Positions 1 through 11,459 of a stretch of 64,000 nucleotides of DNA are shown one piece after another. The stretch lies in contig NW_024882325.1 of assembly GCF_019059575.1 (NCBI RefSeq), forward strand, positions 267,098 to 331,097. The letters are read 5' to 3'. Both the position numbers and the translations under genes were made by a program. The number at the start of each line of letters is the position of its first letter. The stretch's first letter is position 1. This DNA is from Amphibalanus amphitrite. Taxonomy: Eukaryota > Arthropoda > Thecostraca > Balanomorpha > Balanidae. The notes below the pieces were generated by a model, which was given only the letters and a program-made list of their open reading frames with translations, was not told the origin of the DNA and searched no databases.

Positions 1-1502
1 GTTCTGTTGATTTTGCAACCTTTCTATTATAGGTAACGGTAAGTCAATGGGAGACAATTGAACTGCGCTTCTGTTGCACGAAACTCATATTAACATACTT
101 AACAATGCACTCAAATAACGGGACACGGGTAGCAGGGAAACGTGACATATTTAATCGGGAAATAGCACCTGTGACCTCTACTTATGTCCTGGGGTTATTT
201 CAGGTCATGACAGCCATCCACAACATTTTGGCAGTAATCTTTGGCAGATACATGCAAGGGCGCTGAAAACACTTTTGATATGTTTAGTTCAACTTCGTAA
301 ATTGAGGTTGTTGCGAGTTCTACGGGTCATTTATCAGGAATGTCATGTTTGTTTTGATCACAGCTGATGTTTTCATGCATTTAGGCCAGGTCGGGTCAGG
401 TCAGGTCAGGTCAACCAGTAGGTGTCCTGCCGCTTATCCATAGTAGGTGTCAACCACCACTGATGGCGTCGTAGCATGTTACGAAGGCAATGAAACTATA
501 ACTTCTTAAATGTTAAACTGAATGCTAAGTTCGAAATCAGCTCCAAAAACTGTCCTAGAAACATGTAAAACTCGAAAAGGTGAACAAGGTCATTAAAGGT
601 CAGTGACCTTGACCTAATTTTCACGTGACCTTGACACCCACCATATTGCATGTGACCAGCATCATATCACATGTTTGAACGCTTGAGTTGAATCCACGAA
701 AAGACAGCAAACGCGCAGCTAGTGCGCGCCGACGTACGCCGAATCGCGATTCCGGCCAAATGCATAGTCTCGTAATAATAACTTAATATCAGATGCTGAT
801 TTACCGCTACTCAGTCAAGTTAGAACCATTTCTTGGCCGCGGTCACCGGTCCACGCCACCACATAATCGTACCTATTACACCGCGCTTGCTCAATGCTCA
901 GTTCGTATTGTAAAAGCACTGCGGCACAGCATAGATGCAGGCGCTCTGCTACTGCCATCTATGGGTGAAAGATGAAGATAATGGTTGTTGCGGTACAGTA
1001 TCACTACAGGCGCCGATAATACTTTATAATTGTACTTTTTGTGTTGACTGCAAGAGCTTTTGCCTTTTGCGCTACCTACAATTAATCTTTTTTGTCATTT
1101 TTTTCATTTTTATGTTGGTAAATGAAGCGCAGTTCAATTGTCTCCCATTGACTTACCTATAATAGAAAGGTCGCAAAATCAACAGAACCCTAGGTCAGTG
1201 ACAGTGAACTACCGAGGTAGTGGTACTTTACGTATGCTCTTAGTAATCGCTGCCAACGTTTTAGACCGATTGTTCAGTCTGTGTAGCTATGACGGGCATT
1301 ATAACTTTTCCTAAGGTAAGGCCACTTGGACGTAACCTGGTGACCTAGCCTTGAGTGACCTGGGTCTGAAAGTTATGCAGCATGTGTGAAAAATATGCAT
1401 GAAAGGGTGTGCTAAAAACGGCGGCGCTCCACAACGCCGTTTTCGAGATATTTACATACACCTACATGGGGTGTCCAAGCATACCCACCGCCCGGCGCGG
1501 AT
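1..1502. repeat. TTAACCC-family element, right part, left end outside window
   Basis: The stretch from about 1126 to 1502 matches the right halves of elements at 7270-7635 and 58530-58866. Shared landmarks are the 'gtctcccattgacttac' segment, the 'gttcagtc-gtgtagctatgac' segment, a palindrome of the GGCGGCGC type at about 1419-1441, and a terminal 'cccggcgcgg'. Bases 1-66 are an inverted copy of 1126-1189, so the left part is rearranged. AGGTCA-type hexamers occur at about 388-412 and 585-640. No gene was recognised. Confidence 0.6.
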
Positions 1503-1725
1503 AATTTTTGCACGTGCAGAGCGCACCTTCGGGGTCCACCAGGAGATGGATATGCTCAATTACTATGCGGGAATACATTCTGGGTGGCCTGTGTAAATTT
1601 AGCACTTTGAGCTTGCTAGCGCTACCCGCTCTGCCCGTATATGTGACACAGAGTGCAACATCAAAAGGTTTGCACGTGCACAGCACGTGCACCGTGTACC
1701 CCAGCACATCTATTTGCACAGCGCC
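1503..1725. repeat. CACGTG-rich repeat, left part
   Basis: Contains GCACGTGC-type motifs at about 1510 and 1673-1690. Together with 2814-3230 it forms one repeat split by the TTAA element at 1730-2809. The right part carries 'ggcacgcgccacgtgac', as does the relative at about 13590-13800. Confidence 0.5.
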
Positions 1726-1729
1726 TTAA

Positions 1730-2809
1730 AGGTAGTGTGCCACCTTTGAAAGATTTCCCATTTTATTTTTCCTAGGATAAGAAGCTTCTATTTTTACCTA
1801 ATATCGCAAAAAAAATCAAAAATGGGCCTGGAATAGTGCCTTTTTCGCCTAAAAGTTTATCGGTTTTTAGATATGTATAACAACTGTAGTGGGCTCACCT
1901 GCAAACAGGCGTCGGGCAACAATCGCGAATGCGGCGCACTTGTGACAATAAGCAAAGGTCATTATAGTGTTACGACCATACGACGTACGGGAATGAGTTA
2001 TCAGCTGTCTAATCGTAGACAACACAATGTCGAGCCTTAAACTGTAAGCCCGTATTGGTATTGTTTCTTTTATTTGGCTGTCGAACATTATTTATGGTTT
2101 GAAATATGATTTTATGTAAAATAATTGATATGAAAAAGCCGTCTTATAAGTTATGGCCCCATTTCACCACACGCAAGTGGCAGAAATGACGATGATCAGC
2201 TGACGCATTTTTCTTGGCCGAAGTCAGAGCGCGCAGCCCGACGCACCACCACCGCACCACAAAGTATGAGCAGAAGCCGCGCCCAAAGCCAGGGCCCCGG
2301 TAACGTGAGGTAGCCGAGTCGGGGCAGCGAGCGCTGACCCAAGCCGGGGCCGCAGCTTTGGGCGCGGTCTACCGCATCCCCGCGGGCAGCCCCGGGCTAT
2401 CACATGACACCGGGAGGACGCGCGGCTCCGGCTTGGGTCAGCGCACGCTGCCCTGACTCGGCTACCTCACGTTATCGGGGCCCTGGCTTTGGGCGTGGTC
2501 TACCGCACCACCTAACAGGCGTGTTCGAAACCGCAGGAGCTGATGATGAACGGGTTTATCGAAACTTGATTGGATGAGCATATCGGTAATAGCGATTTCA
2601 GTGTGTGCATTTATTGTTCATAGTGGTGTGAAATGTGGTTGGGGTACGACCGACAATCCGTCGGGGCGAATTTCGCACTGGGGTACTCAAAATTTGAAGA
2701 ATTTAAGACATTTCCATGAGTTTTGAAGGTATGGATAAGTTCTAAAAATCCGGTTCTCCTTATCTGGGCCATTAACTCCATACGGTCCAAGAAAGCTGGC
2801 ACACTACCT
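1730..2809. mobile_element. TTAA-flanked non-autonomous DNA transposon, copy 1
   Basis: The element starts AGGTAGTGTGCC and ends GGCACACTACCT, so it has terminal inverted repeats, and TTAA flanks it at 1726-1729 and 2810-2813. Copies 2 (31418-32278) and 3 (46823-47684) are about 861 bp. This copy is about 220 bp longer because a hairpin-forming block replaces a short internal segment. TTAA duplication with purine-starting termini fits Kolobok-type or piggyBac-type elements; no transposase is encoded. Short open frames shared between copies simply reflect copy similarity. Confidence 0.85.
2279..2496. repeat. Imperfect palindrome inserted in TTAA element copy 1
   Basis: The left arm (about 2279-2350) contains 'gcgcccaaagccagggcccc' and is matched in reverse complement by the right arm (about 2425-2496) ending 'ggccctggctttgggcg'. 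A GC-rich loop of about 75 bases separates them. Copies 2 and 3 lack it and have about 40 different bases here, so it is private to copy 1. Confidence 0.75.
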
Positions 2810-2813
2810 TTAA

Positions 2814-3230
2814 AGCGCTCGTCCAGTCGTGTCAGTGGGCCAAATTTGGTGTACCTAGGTCAAGGTTTTCCGCAATCGGAGGATGCCTCCTCAAAACATG
2901 TTTTTCGCCCCTGGCGCGTGCATTCCGCATCCCCTGCTGCCGAGCATACCATATGTTAATGGGCAAACACCGGGACATGTGACCTGTGAATTTGGCACCT
3001 GTGCCGCCCACCGTTTAATTTGGAATGTCGCTTAAAGGTTTTTGCCCTTCCTGACTTTGTCGGCACGTGGCACGCGCCACGTGACACCGAATGACCTGTG
3101 ACATGCATCATCACCTGCCTCAAAACATTACCCGTCGAACGGCACCACCAGCATCTCGATCCGATCATCCGTTTAGACGCAATTCCAATGGGGTTGGGAA
3201 CTCGATTTTTTAAGAATGCATGAAAATGAT
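2814..3230. repeat. CACGTG-rich repeat, right part
   Basis: Continuation of the 1503-1725 repeat beyond the inserted transposon. It shares order and wording with 13560-13800: 'gtgtcagtgggccaaatttggt', then 'cgcccctggc', 'gtgacctgtga' and a cluster of CACGTG at 3063-3083. No coding sequence recognised. Confidence 0.5.
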
Positions 3231-3852
3231 CAAACTATTTTCACAGAATTTATGGTGCATACCATTGCCTCATAAAATCAATAAGCTGAGAGAAATGGGG
3301 GAAGAAAGATAGGAAACTTGTTTTGAAAAGTTCTTGAAAAAAGATGCTCTTGATGCTGTTACGTCACATGTCACCTTCTGCGGTTGACAAATAATGGCGC
3401 ATCTGGCGCACCACAGATTACATGTTATATCAATGGGTGAAAAATGTTGTTTGCTTCACTCTGCCATTCGCGCTGTTTTTAACTTTAAATGATGCTAAAA
3501 CATTTACGGATGAAATGTTCAGTGTCAAAAAAATGATGTGTCTGCCGTGTACTATATTCCCACTTAACATGAGCGCGTGATAAACATTTTATGTACCTCG
3601 AATTTTCAAATGATAAAGATGATGAATCGGAGGATGCTGAAAAGCAAAAGCTCATTCCAATATTTGGACTACTTTACGATTAAAATGTTTACATTCCTGT
3701 CATCTTATTGATCATTTATTTGTTCTTTTTTATGAAAATAACTTAAGGCGTTGAGAACCGAGGTAATTTCTACCTACCGTGCCTTAACTTACCAGCAACA
3801 GCAATCTATCTACGCCCTACGGTGGCAAGGGAGACTGTGAAAGAAGCGTAAG
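3231..3852. other. AT-rich stretch without recognised feature
   Basis: Low-complexity AT-rich DNA upstream of the THAP-like fragment. No open frame, repeat or RNA gene could be supported. Confidence 0.5.
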
Positions 3853-4093
3853 ATGGATTCTAAACAATTCTTTTGTGATATACTGAAGGGCAAAGTGCAG
3901 AGAAGAGCGTACAAGTCCTGTTTTGTGCCAGGCTGTTGCAGTAGCACTTATGAAACTCCGAAAACGATCTTCGCTCATGTCCCGAACAACATTACCCTGA
4001 GGAGATGATCGTCTGCAATAGCAGGAAGAGCTGATGCAAGTACTTTGAAATCCACTATCAAGTCGGTGCTATTGTTGTAATGATCACTGTGAG
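3853..4093 (+). pseudogene. Broken THAP-type zinc-finger domain, probably from a transposon
   Basis: From an ATG at 3853 the reading begins MDSKQFFCDILKGK and then gives YKSCFVPGCCSS followed by TPKTIFAHVPNN. This is the opening of a THAP domain: C-x2-4-C with the 'VPGC' shape and a 'hVP' motif. THAP domains are C2CH zinc fingers that bind DNA and occur in P-element, Kolobok and related transposases. A TGA stands where the conserved tryptophan should be, and a frameshift is needed before the 'CxDH' region at about 4073-4090. A GAG|GTGAGA donor-like site follows at 4093. The assignment rests on motif shape; the gene is not functional as read. Confidence 0.6.
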
Positions 4094-4621
4094 GTGAGAT
4101 ATTTTGTGCAAGGGCTGAGTGTAATGCCCAGGAAATGACCTCCATTCGCCCCCTGACCGGTCAGGGTTATAAAATTTGAGTGGATGGCGGTCCGTTTGGG
4201 GTTCAGATGTCAATTGTATTTTGTTACTGTCAAACAATACATGTTATGCTGGCAGCGAATGTGTGTAACGTCGTTTTTCGAAGCAGAAGGTAGAACTGTA
4301 ACGGCAGAGTGCTTGCTGGTCTCATCGTAAGTATTGTAAGTGTTGTAAGCAAAAGCATTGTCAATATTGTAAGTATTGTGAGCATTGATGTATGGTAGAT
4401 ATCACCTCACATGATCTCGGCTCAGATAACCCTCTCCGGTGTCCCTGTCAGTAAATGGCACCTGGATCATTACAGATAAGATAATTTGTCATAATTCTTA
4501 AAGAATTGGGTGGTTTTGACTCGTTTACTCGAGGTGCAGGTCGCATTTCAATACTTTTCCATAGGCTTGCAATGTAAAGGTCACGACTCTGACCTAACCT
4601 CAGGTCACAGATCAAAAATTA
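4094..4621. other. Non-coding stretch with short GTAAGTATT-like repeats
   Basis: Bases 4327-4390 repeat 'attgtaagt' variants every 9-12 bases. The remainder shows AGGTCA-type hexamers near 4575-4612 but no gene. Confidence 0.5.
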
Positions 4622-5310
4622 TTACGGAGCGAGCGAAGCGAGCGGAGTCTTACGTAGAATAACGGAAATTTCTGAGTATGAGCGGCCGGCCGGCCGGCCG
4701 GCCGTGGTCACGCTTTTGCGAGGCTTATATCTCAGCAACCACTTGACCGATTTACACGCGGCAATTTTTGTAGGGTAGCTTCATTCCTTCTACCAAGTAT
4801 TGGACTATTCCCGATGCATGTGGGTGACCCCTTATGCACGTGCCACGTGCAAAACGAAGAGGTCTCCGTTTTGTAATTGTTGCAATATCTCGGTAACTAC
4901 TTGGCCGATTGCGCTGAAAGTTGGCATGTAGGTAGGCACCCACTAGGCACTGCATATCCATGTGCCAGAGTTGGGGCGCTGCTGCACGTGCGCACGTGCA
5001 GGGGTCGTTTCCAGATCTCGAGAACGGCTCCACCGATTGCGCTCAAATTTGGTACACAGTTAGGGACCGGTTAGTAGGGTGCCGTGCGCAAGTCAGTTGG
5101 GACGCATTTTGCACGTGCGCACGTGCAGGGTGCCGCTTCCAGATCTCGAGAACGGCTGGGCCGATTGTGCCCAAATTTGGCACATCGCTAGAGACCGGTT
5201 AGTAGGGTGCCGTGCACAAGTCAGTTGGAGGTACCCCCTCGCAATTTCGCACGTGCAAGGCCCACCCTCTCGCTCGCTCCGTTAGTCGCCCCAAAAGGCG
5301 TTATACTGGT
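4622..5310 (+). mobile_element. CACGTG/GGCC repeat element, Helentron-like, copy A
   Basis: Three copies (here, 25242-25939 inverted, 53788-54481) share both ends. The 5' end is TTACGGAGCGAGCG and the 3' end is a short hairpin (CGCCCCAAAAGGCG) followed by TATACTGG and a T, after which the copies diverge. There is no visible target duplication, and GAGCGAGCG occurs inverted near both ends. Internally it has a (GGCC)n run at 4683-4704 and GCACGTGCGCACGTGC twice. This arrangement suggests a non-autonomous Helitron/Helentron-type element, but no Rep/helicase is present. Confidence 0.6.
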
Positions 5311-5751
5311 GAGATATACAAACGACACATACTGCAGGTACTGTTTTGAAGACTTGATGAGAGGAAATAACTTCGTGAAAAACTCAAGCTCTGACGTGTT
5401 TGCAAACTTTTCTGAGGTGGGGTCAACAAACCCGCTCTGGTTACCTGACCTGACCTGACCCGGCATTTTTTTTTTTTGCTGAGATGTGCGCAATGAGCAT
5501 TTAGGAAGTCACCAAATATGAGCTGAATGTCTCGCGGCGTTTGGCAATAGTACAAGAAAATCCTGAAAGGTCTCCCCGTCCGAAATAGGGTTAATGTGTA
5601 TATGAAGAGTTGCAGATGCCAAACATACCCAGATCTAAGACTGCAGTTCCCAGCGCCGCTGCAACGTTTTTAAAACAAACATACATAGGACATACAAACA
5701 TGTACATAGGATACATAGGATACATAGGATGACAGGCGAATAACCGCTCAC
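5311..5751. other. Non-coding stretch with a short microsatellite
   Basis: Contains TGACCTGACC direct repeats at about 5445-5460, a T run at 5467-5478, and 'acataggat' repeated at 5690-5730. No gene recognised in this part. Confidence 0.5.
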
Positions 5752-6034
5752 GCAAGGAGCGGAGCTCCGCCCCGTCCAAAGTGGCCAACAAAGCAGAGAC
5801 AGAGGCAGCATCACATCTTCCATCAAAGAACTGGTTTCTGGCTTGGAAGATGAGCTCCATCTTTGCATCCGAGTCGGTGCTGTCAGGAATCAGCTGGTCT
5901 AATGGAGTGAGAGTAGTGAGACGACTAGCTATTGTATCAGAGCTGCCTGGTCTTCGTAGCATTTGCACCGATCCTTCTCGATCGGACTCTGAATTCTGTT
6001 CCTCCTGCGTATTACTTGAGGCATTGCTATGTAG
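5752..6034 (-). CDS. Possible internal exon of an unidentified gene
   Basis: Read leftward, an acceptor-like TTAG ends at 6035 and a donor GC|GTGAGC starts at 5751. Between them one frame is open for 94 codons, with protein-like composition and no repeats. It starts LHSNASSNTQEEQNSES, contains PLDQLIPDSTDSDAKMELIF and ends DGAELRSL. A stop lies just upstream of the acceptor, which fits an exon better than a chance frame. I recognise no family. It could belong to a decayed transposon. If the frame is read on past the donor it runs into the 9-base microsatellite. Confidence 0.35.
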
Positions 6035-6660
6035 CTAAGTCTTTGGCAGAGTTTCATTATCCATACTTTGCAAACAGTGCCATAACAACACAGTTAATTA
6101 ATCACCAAGCTTCTTTGCAAGTTCCAATACAGTTGAATCGCACGCGATTTGAGTGCAAAAATCAAGAAAAGTGCCAACTTGTTCCCCTAAAATATTTTGA
6201 ATATTGACCTAAAAAAATGAGTAATTTCCAGATAAAATAACAGCGAAATCAGTTTTCGCTTGCCAATAAAACTCACAGATATTGAAGCTCCATTATTAAA
6301 GGAACATTTTAGTATATGCCATTCTTGATAAAACTTCTTAGCCACGCAATACCAGCGCAAAATAAAGAGACACTGAAAACACGACCAATCACTCCGATTT
6401 ACCATAGGAAAATACATAGAAAATGTATGTCTCAACTGCGCCAAATATACAGACAGTTATATACCTACATGTGACGTCATGATTAGCCCGACCAATCAGA
6501 AGCAAGTTGTTTTCAGCCACAAATAATTAATTTCTGAACTAACTAGGCATTTTTTTAACAAAGTGATTTTAAATTAAATCATTAAAAATTCTGAGCTTTT
6601 TTATTTTACCAAAACATACAGAGCATGCAGATAGGTCCCAACCCTATTGTATTGACTCGA
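6035..6660. other. AT-rich stretch without recognised feature
   Basis: No supported gene, repeat unit or RNA structure was seen. Confidence 0.4.
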
Positions 6661-7635
6661 TGACCTTACAGAGCACGGGTTTTTGGCAACGTAAAATGGC
6701 GCCTTGTCGGCTTCACCTGAATGGAGGTGGTTGCGGGTCCAGTTTATTTATACGTCCGTGCCTTTTACAGACCTTTCTGAGTAATGTTCTCAGATTTGAC
6801 CTCAGGTCAACGGTTTAGCCTCCAGAGGGCAAAAACTCCAAAAGTAGCCGTTTTTACGAAAAACGTTTTTTCGGCAATAACTTTAGACTCAAAAGAGTTA
6901 TGACATTACTTTTGCCAGCATCGTGTTCCTCTCGTCGAGACGCGTCGAATGAACTATAATTTGACCTTGAAAGGTCAACTTGAAAATTTGACCTCAGGTC
7001 AAGGTCATGACCTGACCGGAAAAGGTCATGTTGCATATCAGTCGATCCGCAACGTCGAGCCGAACACAGCTAAGGCGTTTTCAGCGCTCTAGGACGTCTC
7101 TATCAGAAGTTATCATCGAAAAACTGTTAGATTCTGTTCGTGACCTGAGATGACCTCGGGGACATAACGAGGGGTCACAGTTGCCATTTTCTGGTTCAGT
7201 GTGTCTATTTTACCTACATCTCGATGTTTGAGAGTGTCTAGAATAGCGTTCGTGCAAAACAGACGCTTTTCAATTTTCTCCCGTTGACTTATAATGGAGA
7301 GGCCGCAAAATTGACCTGACCTTAGGTCACCGATATCAAAATTCTGAGATAAACATTTTATAGATAGTGTTGCTCTTATCAATCGCTGAAAGTTTCAAAG
7401 CAATTGTTCAGTCGGTGTAGCTATGACGAGCATTCTTATTTATTCTGAGGTGAGGTCACTTGGCGTGACCTGGTGACCTGACCTAAGGTGACCTGGGTCT
7501 GAAATTTTCACAACATGTGCGGAAAAGATGCATGAACAGGTGTGCCAAAAACGGCGGCGCTCCGCGCCGCCGTTTTTGAGATATCTGCGAAAAACCGCAA
7601 GGGGGGGTGTTCAAACACCCCCGGCCCGGCGTGGG
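6661..7635. mobile_element. TTAACCC-family element, left end not resolved
   Basis: The right terminus is 'ccggcccggcgtggg' followed by TTAA at 7636-7639. Inside it are a GGCGGCGC/GCGCCGCC palindrome (7551-7574), a G-run hairpin (7600-7625) and many AGGTCA/TGACCT hexamers. It aligns along its length with the element around 57151-58866. In particular, 'gttctcag-ttgacct' followed by 'ggtttagcc' is uninterrupted at about 6787-6820 here, which gives the empty site for the nested insertion at 57497. The left end was not found. Confidence 0.65.
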
Positions 7636-7639
7636 TTAA

Positions 7640-8400
7640 CCGTTTGACTCAATGTCCTTGCAACCTTTCAACAGCAAAAAATTGCAGCCAACTTTCTCTA
7701 TTTTGCAGTCGGTGCCGAGGCCGACGGTGCCGACTGCTGTACCTAAGCCGTGGGCCCGCCCGTATAGCAAACGGGTAGACAGAAACTAGGTGACCAAAAC
7801 ACAAAACCAGCTGTTTTCGTACACGTTCATTTGCATGTCATAGGTTGATATAAATGCCAAGCTATGCCCAATGCACATTCGTGGCTAGACAGCATAGAAG
7901 TTAGAACCCAAAATACTGTCAACAAAATACTGTCAACTACTGAGTTCAAGCGCGGATCCAGCTTGGAGTTTGGGAGGGGGAGGGGGCAATTCTGTTCATC
8001 GACGGCGGACATAAGGACTGTGTGGAACACATTGTAGTTATGGTTATCGGCTCGGGAACGGTCGACGGCACTGTGCTGCTGCTAGGTGCCTCCTCTGTCG
8101 TTTGACGGGGCTCTGGAGCACCTGCTAAGCTTCGGCTAACCGCTGCGGCTCCGGTGCCATCGGCTCAAAGACCAACAGGCTGTACCGGCCGAAACTGATC
8201 GGCGATTCAGATTCTGTTAGGCTGATTCTGTAAGAAAGGGAGAGGCTGATGGAGCCTGGCCGGTGCATTCTGCCTCAACGCGGGGCTGATGGGGTAAGGT
8301 GCAGCCCATATACAAGAAAATGTAAAAGCGTTGGAAATATCGTTTCACAAAGTCAGAGCATTTAACATGGAAACGCTATGGCCTGATAGGAACTGAATGT
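7640..8400. other. Mixed non-coding sequence
   Basis: Holds a partial palindrome 'cggtgccgaggccgacggtgccg' region near 7708-7735 and otherwise nothing I can assign. Confidence 0.4.
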
Positions 8401-8870
8401 CGTGGCAAATTCCGATGCTACCAACTTTCGGCGGGGGCTTTCATCCACCTGCCGCTGGTCAGCCGTGCCACGGACGCTCTGGACTTGTCGCTGCCGGTCC
8501 TGGCCCAGCCGGCCGCGCTCTGGGCCGACTGCGCCGAGCCGCTGCGGCCATGGTGCCCGACCTGAACCAGTAGGTAGCTGACGCCGGAGCGGCGCTCGGC
8601 GAGGCCGGTGCTGGTCGGAGATGGGGCCGCTGCCGGAGCTGCGGTGTCGCGCGGTGAAGCTGCTCGGCACGCTGGCCACGCCGCCGCCACCGGCTTGATG
8701 GCAGACAGCTTGCAGGCGCAGCTGGCCGCCTGGAGTCGGCGGCCTGTGCTTGAGCTGGCCATGCCATTCGGCATTCGCTGACATGAAGACGAGCCAGTGA
8801 CCGTATACATTCCTGCCGCGTGTCGTCCAGCTGGCGCTCAGCTCCGACAACGCGGAGCTAAGACCTCACG
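8401..8870. other. GC-rich coding-like island, unassigned
   Basis: A block far richer in G+C than its flanks, with overlapping open frames on both strands (up to 162 codons on the minus strand). No frame gives a recognisable domain, and Arg/Ala/Gly/Pro-rich translations are expected from GC-rich DNA. It could be a captured exon or old retroelement fragment. Confidence 0.3.
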
Positions 8871-9075
8871 GCTCCGCGTGCCAGCTTGCTGAAAGCCGTG
8901 ACAGCGTTCACACTAGGTGAACCGCTTGCTACGCGGCGCTATCACGAATAAGGCATTTACGCGATAATAACCAGTTGGAGTAGTAAAGGTTTCACGTTAG
9001 AGTGACATCTAGAAGTCTAAATGTACTTACGCGAAAAGGTGAACGAAGGGGTCCAAATGGGTGAATTCCAGATAA
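8871..9075. other. Short non-coding stretch
   Basis: Nothing recognised apart from the approach to the AGGTCA cluster. Confidence 0.4.
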
Positions 9076-9210
9076 AAAGGTCAAATTAGGTAACGCAGGG
9101 TCATTTCAGGTCACAAAGGTCACCTCAGGTCACCCGGGGTCAGGTCAGGTCACAGAGGTCACCCAGGGTCACGATGGGTCAGGCCAAGTCACAGAGGTCA
9201 CCTAAAGTCG
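9076..9210. promoter_or_regulatory. Dense cluster of AGGTCA nuclear-receptor half-sites
   Basis: At least eight AGGTCA or GGGTCA hexamers lie in direct orientation within about 135 bases. Spacers are 3-4 bases for several neighbouring pairs (for example between the copies at about 9107, 9117 and 9126). Direct repeats of this hexamer are the consensus for RXR/USP-type nuclear receptor dimers. Whether any protein binds is not known; the cluster looks transposon-derived. Confidence 0.45.
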
Positions 9211-9240
9211 CAATGGGTTGGATCACATTGGTCAGGGCTA

Positions 9241-9722
9241 TCATGGGCCGATGACGTCATTCCTGCTCATTTCCTGCCTACAACATCGGCCTAGGGCACA
9301 GCATTTCGGTGTCACCCCCCTGACCGAGTTACTGAAATGGGAACACATTTGGTACCTCTTATTGTTGTATTTTGCACGTGTACTGGGGGTGACCCACATG
9401 CATCGAGAGTATCCTATTTTGGGTAGAAGGGATGCTGCTACCCTACAAAAATTACCGCAAGTCAATCGCCCAAGCGGCTGCTGAGATATGAGCCTCTCAA
9501 AATCACTTCTTTTGCAAAACAGCTTGAACATCCTCGACTTTTCACGTGGCACGTGCCACGACGGTCACTGAGATGTATCAAAAGTAGTCAATTACGGGGT
9601 AGAAGGGATGGGGCTGCCCAACAAAAAAGACCGCAGGCCAATCGGTCCAGCGGTTGCTGAGATATAAGCCTCTCAAAAGCGTTACAGGCCCACTTCGCTC
9701 GCTGCGCTCGCTCGCTCGTAAT
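9241..9722 (-). repeat. Fragment related to the CACGTG/GAGCGAGCG elements
   Basis: Shares 'gtagaagggatg', 'gttgctgagatat-agcctc' and a terminal GAGCGAGCG block (9690-9722) with copy B at 25242-25939, in the same orientation. It also carries a CACGTGGCACGTG motif near 9544. The 3' hairpin end was not found. Confidence 0.55.
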
Positions 9723-9943
9723 GAATTCAAAAGTTTAGGCCATACATGTACCATCATGTACTTATAAGACTGGTCTGTCTTTCCAGTCTTAAAATAAATG
9801 GTGCGATGCCCTTTATACACGTGCAACACTAAGTGAGGTTTTTGCTCATAACGAAGATAGCAGTTTTCAGTCAAATAACATCGAAACGGGAGACCGGTGT
9901 TTAAACAGATAATGGTAACGCAAATACATAAGGGTAAGAAGTG

Positions 9944-10490
9944 AGAACCCATGTTTTTTATTGCACCTATTACAAGAAAATAATGACATTTAGGCATAGA
10001 TTGTGTTAGAATATGCAAAATCAGAGGACTTCGATATGTGCCAGCCCTACGAAAAGCCCAGCTGATTTATTGCGTGCTCACTGTGTTGAGCACTAGGCCA
10101 GTGATCGCGCTATTTGACAACGTTACATCCGAGAACCCATTGTTTTTATTGTTTCGATTACTGCGTAATACATGTTATTTCGCATTGCCGGCGAAAAAAT
10201 ATGCAAAAACAGAGGGCATCACAGTCTTACACGACTGTCAAAAGCGTAGTGCATTTTGACAAAAACCACTCATGCATGTCTTGCTGGAGTCGGTTCTTTC
10301 ATACACTTGCCTGTGAGAACCCATATTTTTTATTGCACCTATTACAATAAAATAATACCATTTAGGCATAGATTGTGTTAGAATATGCAAAATCAGAGGA
10401 CTTCGATATGTACCAGACCAACGAAAAACACGGCTGATTTAGGGCTTGCTCACTGTGTTAAGCACAAGGCCAATGATCTTGCTATTTCAC
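9944..10490 (+). repeat. Tandem repeat, about 185-bp period, three units
   Basis: Units start at about 9944, 10131 and 10314 with 'gagaacccat' followed by 'ttttattg'. The first and third are close copies over more than 150 bases, including 'caaaatcagaggacttcgat'; the middle one is more diverged. Function unknown. Confidence 0.75.
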
Positions 10491-11060
10491 GGCTGTAGTT
10501 ATGCCGAATAAGTGATGATTAATAATAACATAATCAAGTTTCTTTTTTCTCTCATCAGCTTTTTTCGGTAACTTATCAGTAAAATAAGGACTAAGATATT
10601 TAAGATAATCCTGACAGCCAAGCCAATGGCTATCACCTAGGTTTTTACAAGCTACAAGTAAAATCTAACTTATTTTTCACGTTGTGTATTTGCGGAATTA
10701 TTCGATTTAAATGTGTTGTGTCAGATGAAAGGCTACATTTGTAGTTAAAATGACGGAAACTTATATGCTAGAAACAGCTATAATCTTGTATGATAATAAA
10801 TAAGAACTACGGACGATGTTTTCTACTACAAAAGATGTAAACGTCATCAAAACGTCATGTTTTTTCGTTCATTTTCTCACTGGGCACCCCTGGCAGAAGA
10901 AAATGCATTACACGAAATAAACGAAGTGTCTTCACTTGTTATTTATTACACTATGCCTCCATCCGCTCGTCTTAGGTTGATCTGAAATGCTCTCAGTAAC
11001 TCCGAAAGGACCTAACGAAACGATATAAGAAAACTAAAATTAGTCCTTATCCTTAGGTAT
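10491..11060. other. AT-rich stretch without recognised feature
   Basis: No open frame, repeat or RNA gene supported. Confidence 0.45.
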
Positions 11061-11150
11061 GTGTGTGGGGAGTTTCGGGACACCCTGTAACATCTAGACC
11101 CTATGCCTATGGGCTAGTAGGAACTAGGAAGTTTACACCGTGGAGCCGCA

Positions 11151-11459
11151 GTGCCGCCAACTTACTTCGGCGGGGGCTGCTATCGTGTACCAGTCAAGTT
11201 GCCTTGCGGTTCTTGTCACTTAGAGCCGACAGCAGCGGAAGTGACGAAGAAGAAAAAATTATTTGGGAAGAGTCTGCGACAACCGAAGAACCGCGCGGCC
11301 TCGCCCGGTCTGACCGGTGCATCGGTGACGGGTGAGCATGCTGACGAGCTTCGCTTTCTCTTGATCAGTCTGGAAGTCGAGCATGAGACCATTCTCTCCG
11401 CATATTTACGTCTGGACAACGAGTTGCGGGGAAAAGTGCCGATTTTGTTGCAGTTTTAG
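11151..11459 (+). CDS. Possible coding fragment, unidentified
   Basis: A 102-codon open frame with mixed composition ending LSAYLRLDNELRGKVPILLQF. The words AYLRLDNELR and their underlying 29 bases (about 11399-11428) occur again at about 19303-19333 on the minus strand, inside the piggyBac pseudogene region and in the corresponding frame. This suggests a shared mobile-element source. No domain recognised. Confidence 0.25.
   Translation: MPPTYFGGGCYRVPVKLPCGSCHLEPTAAEVTKKKKLFGKSLRQPKNRAASPGLTGASVTGEHADELRFLLISLEVEHETILSAYLRLDNELRGKVPILLQF

Noticed and set aside
1867-2088. 73-codon and 63-codon minus-strand frames conserved in TTAA elements (also at 31554-31775, 2611-2802, 32080-32271)
   Set aside because: Similarity follows from recent copying; copy 3 has a stop early in the 73-codon frame and no domain is recognisable.
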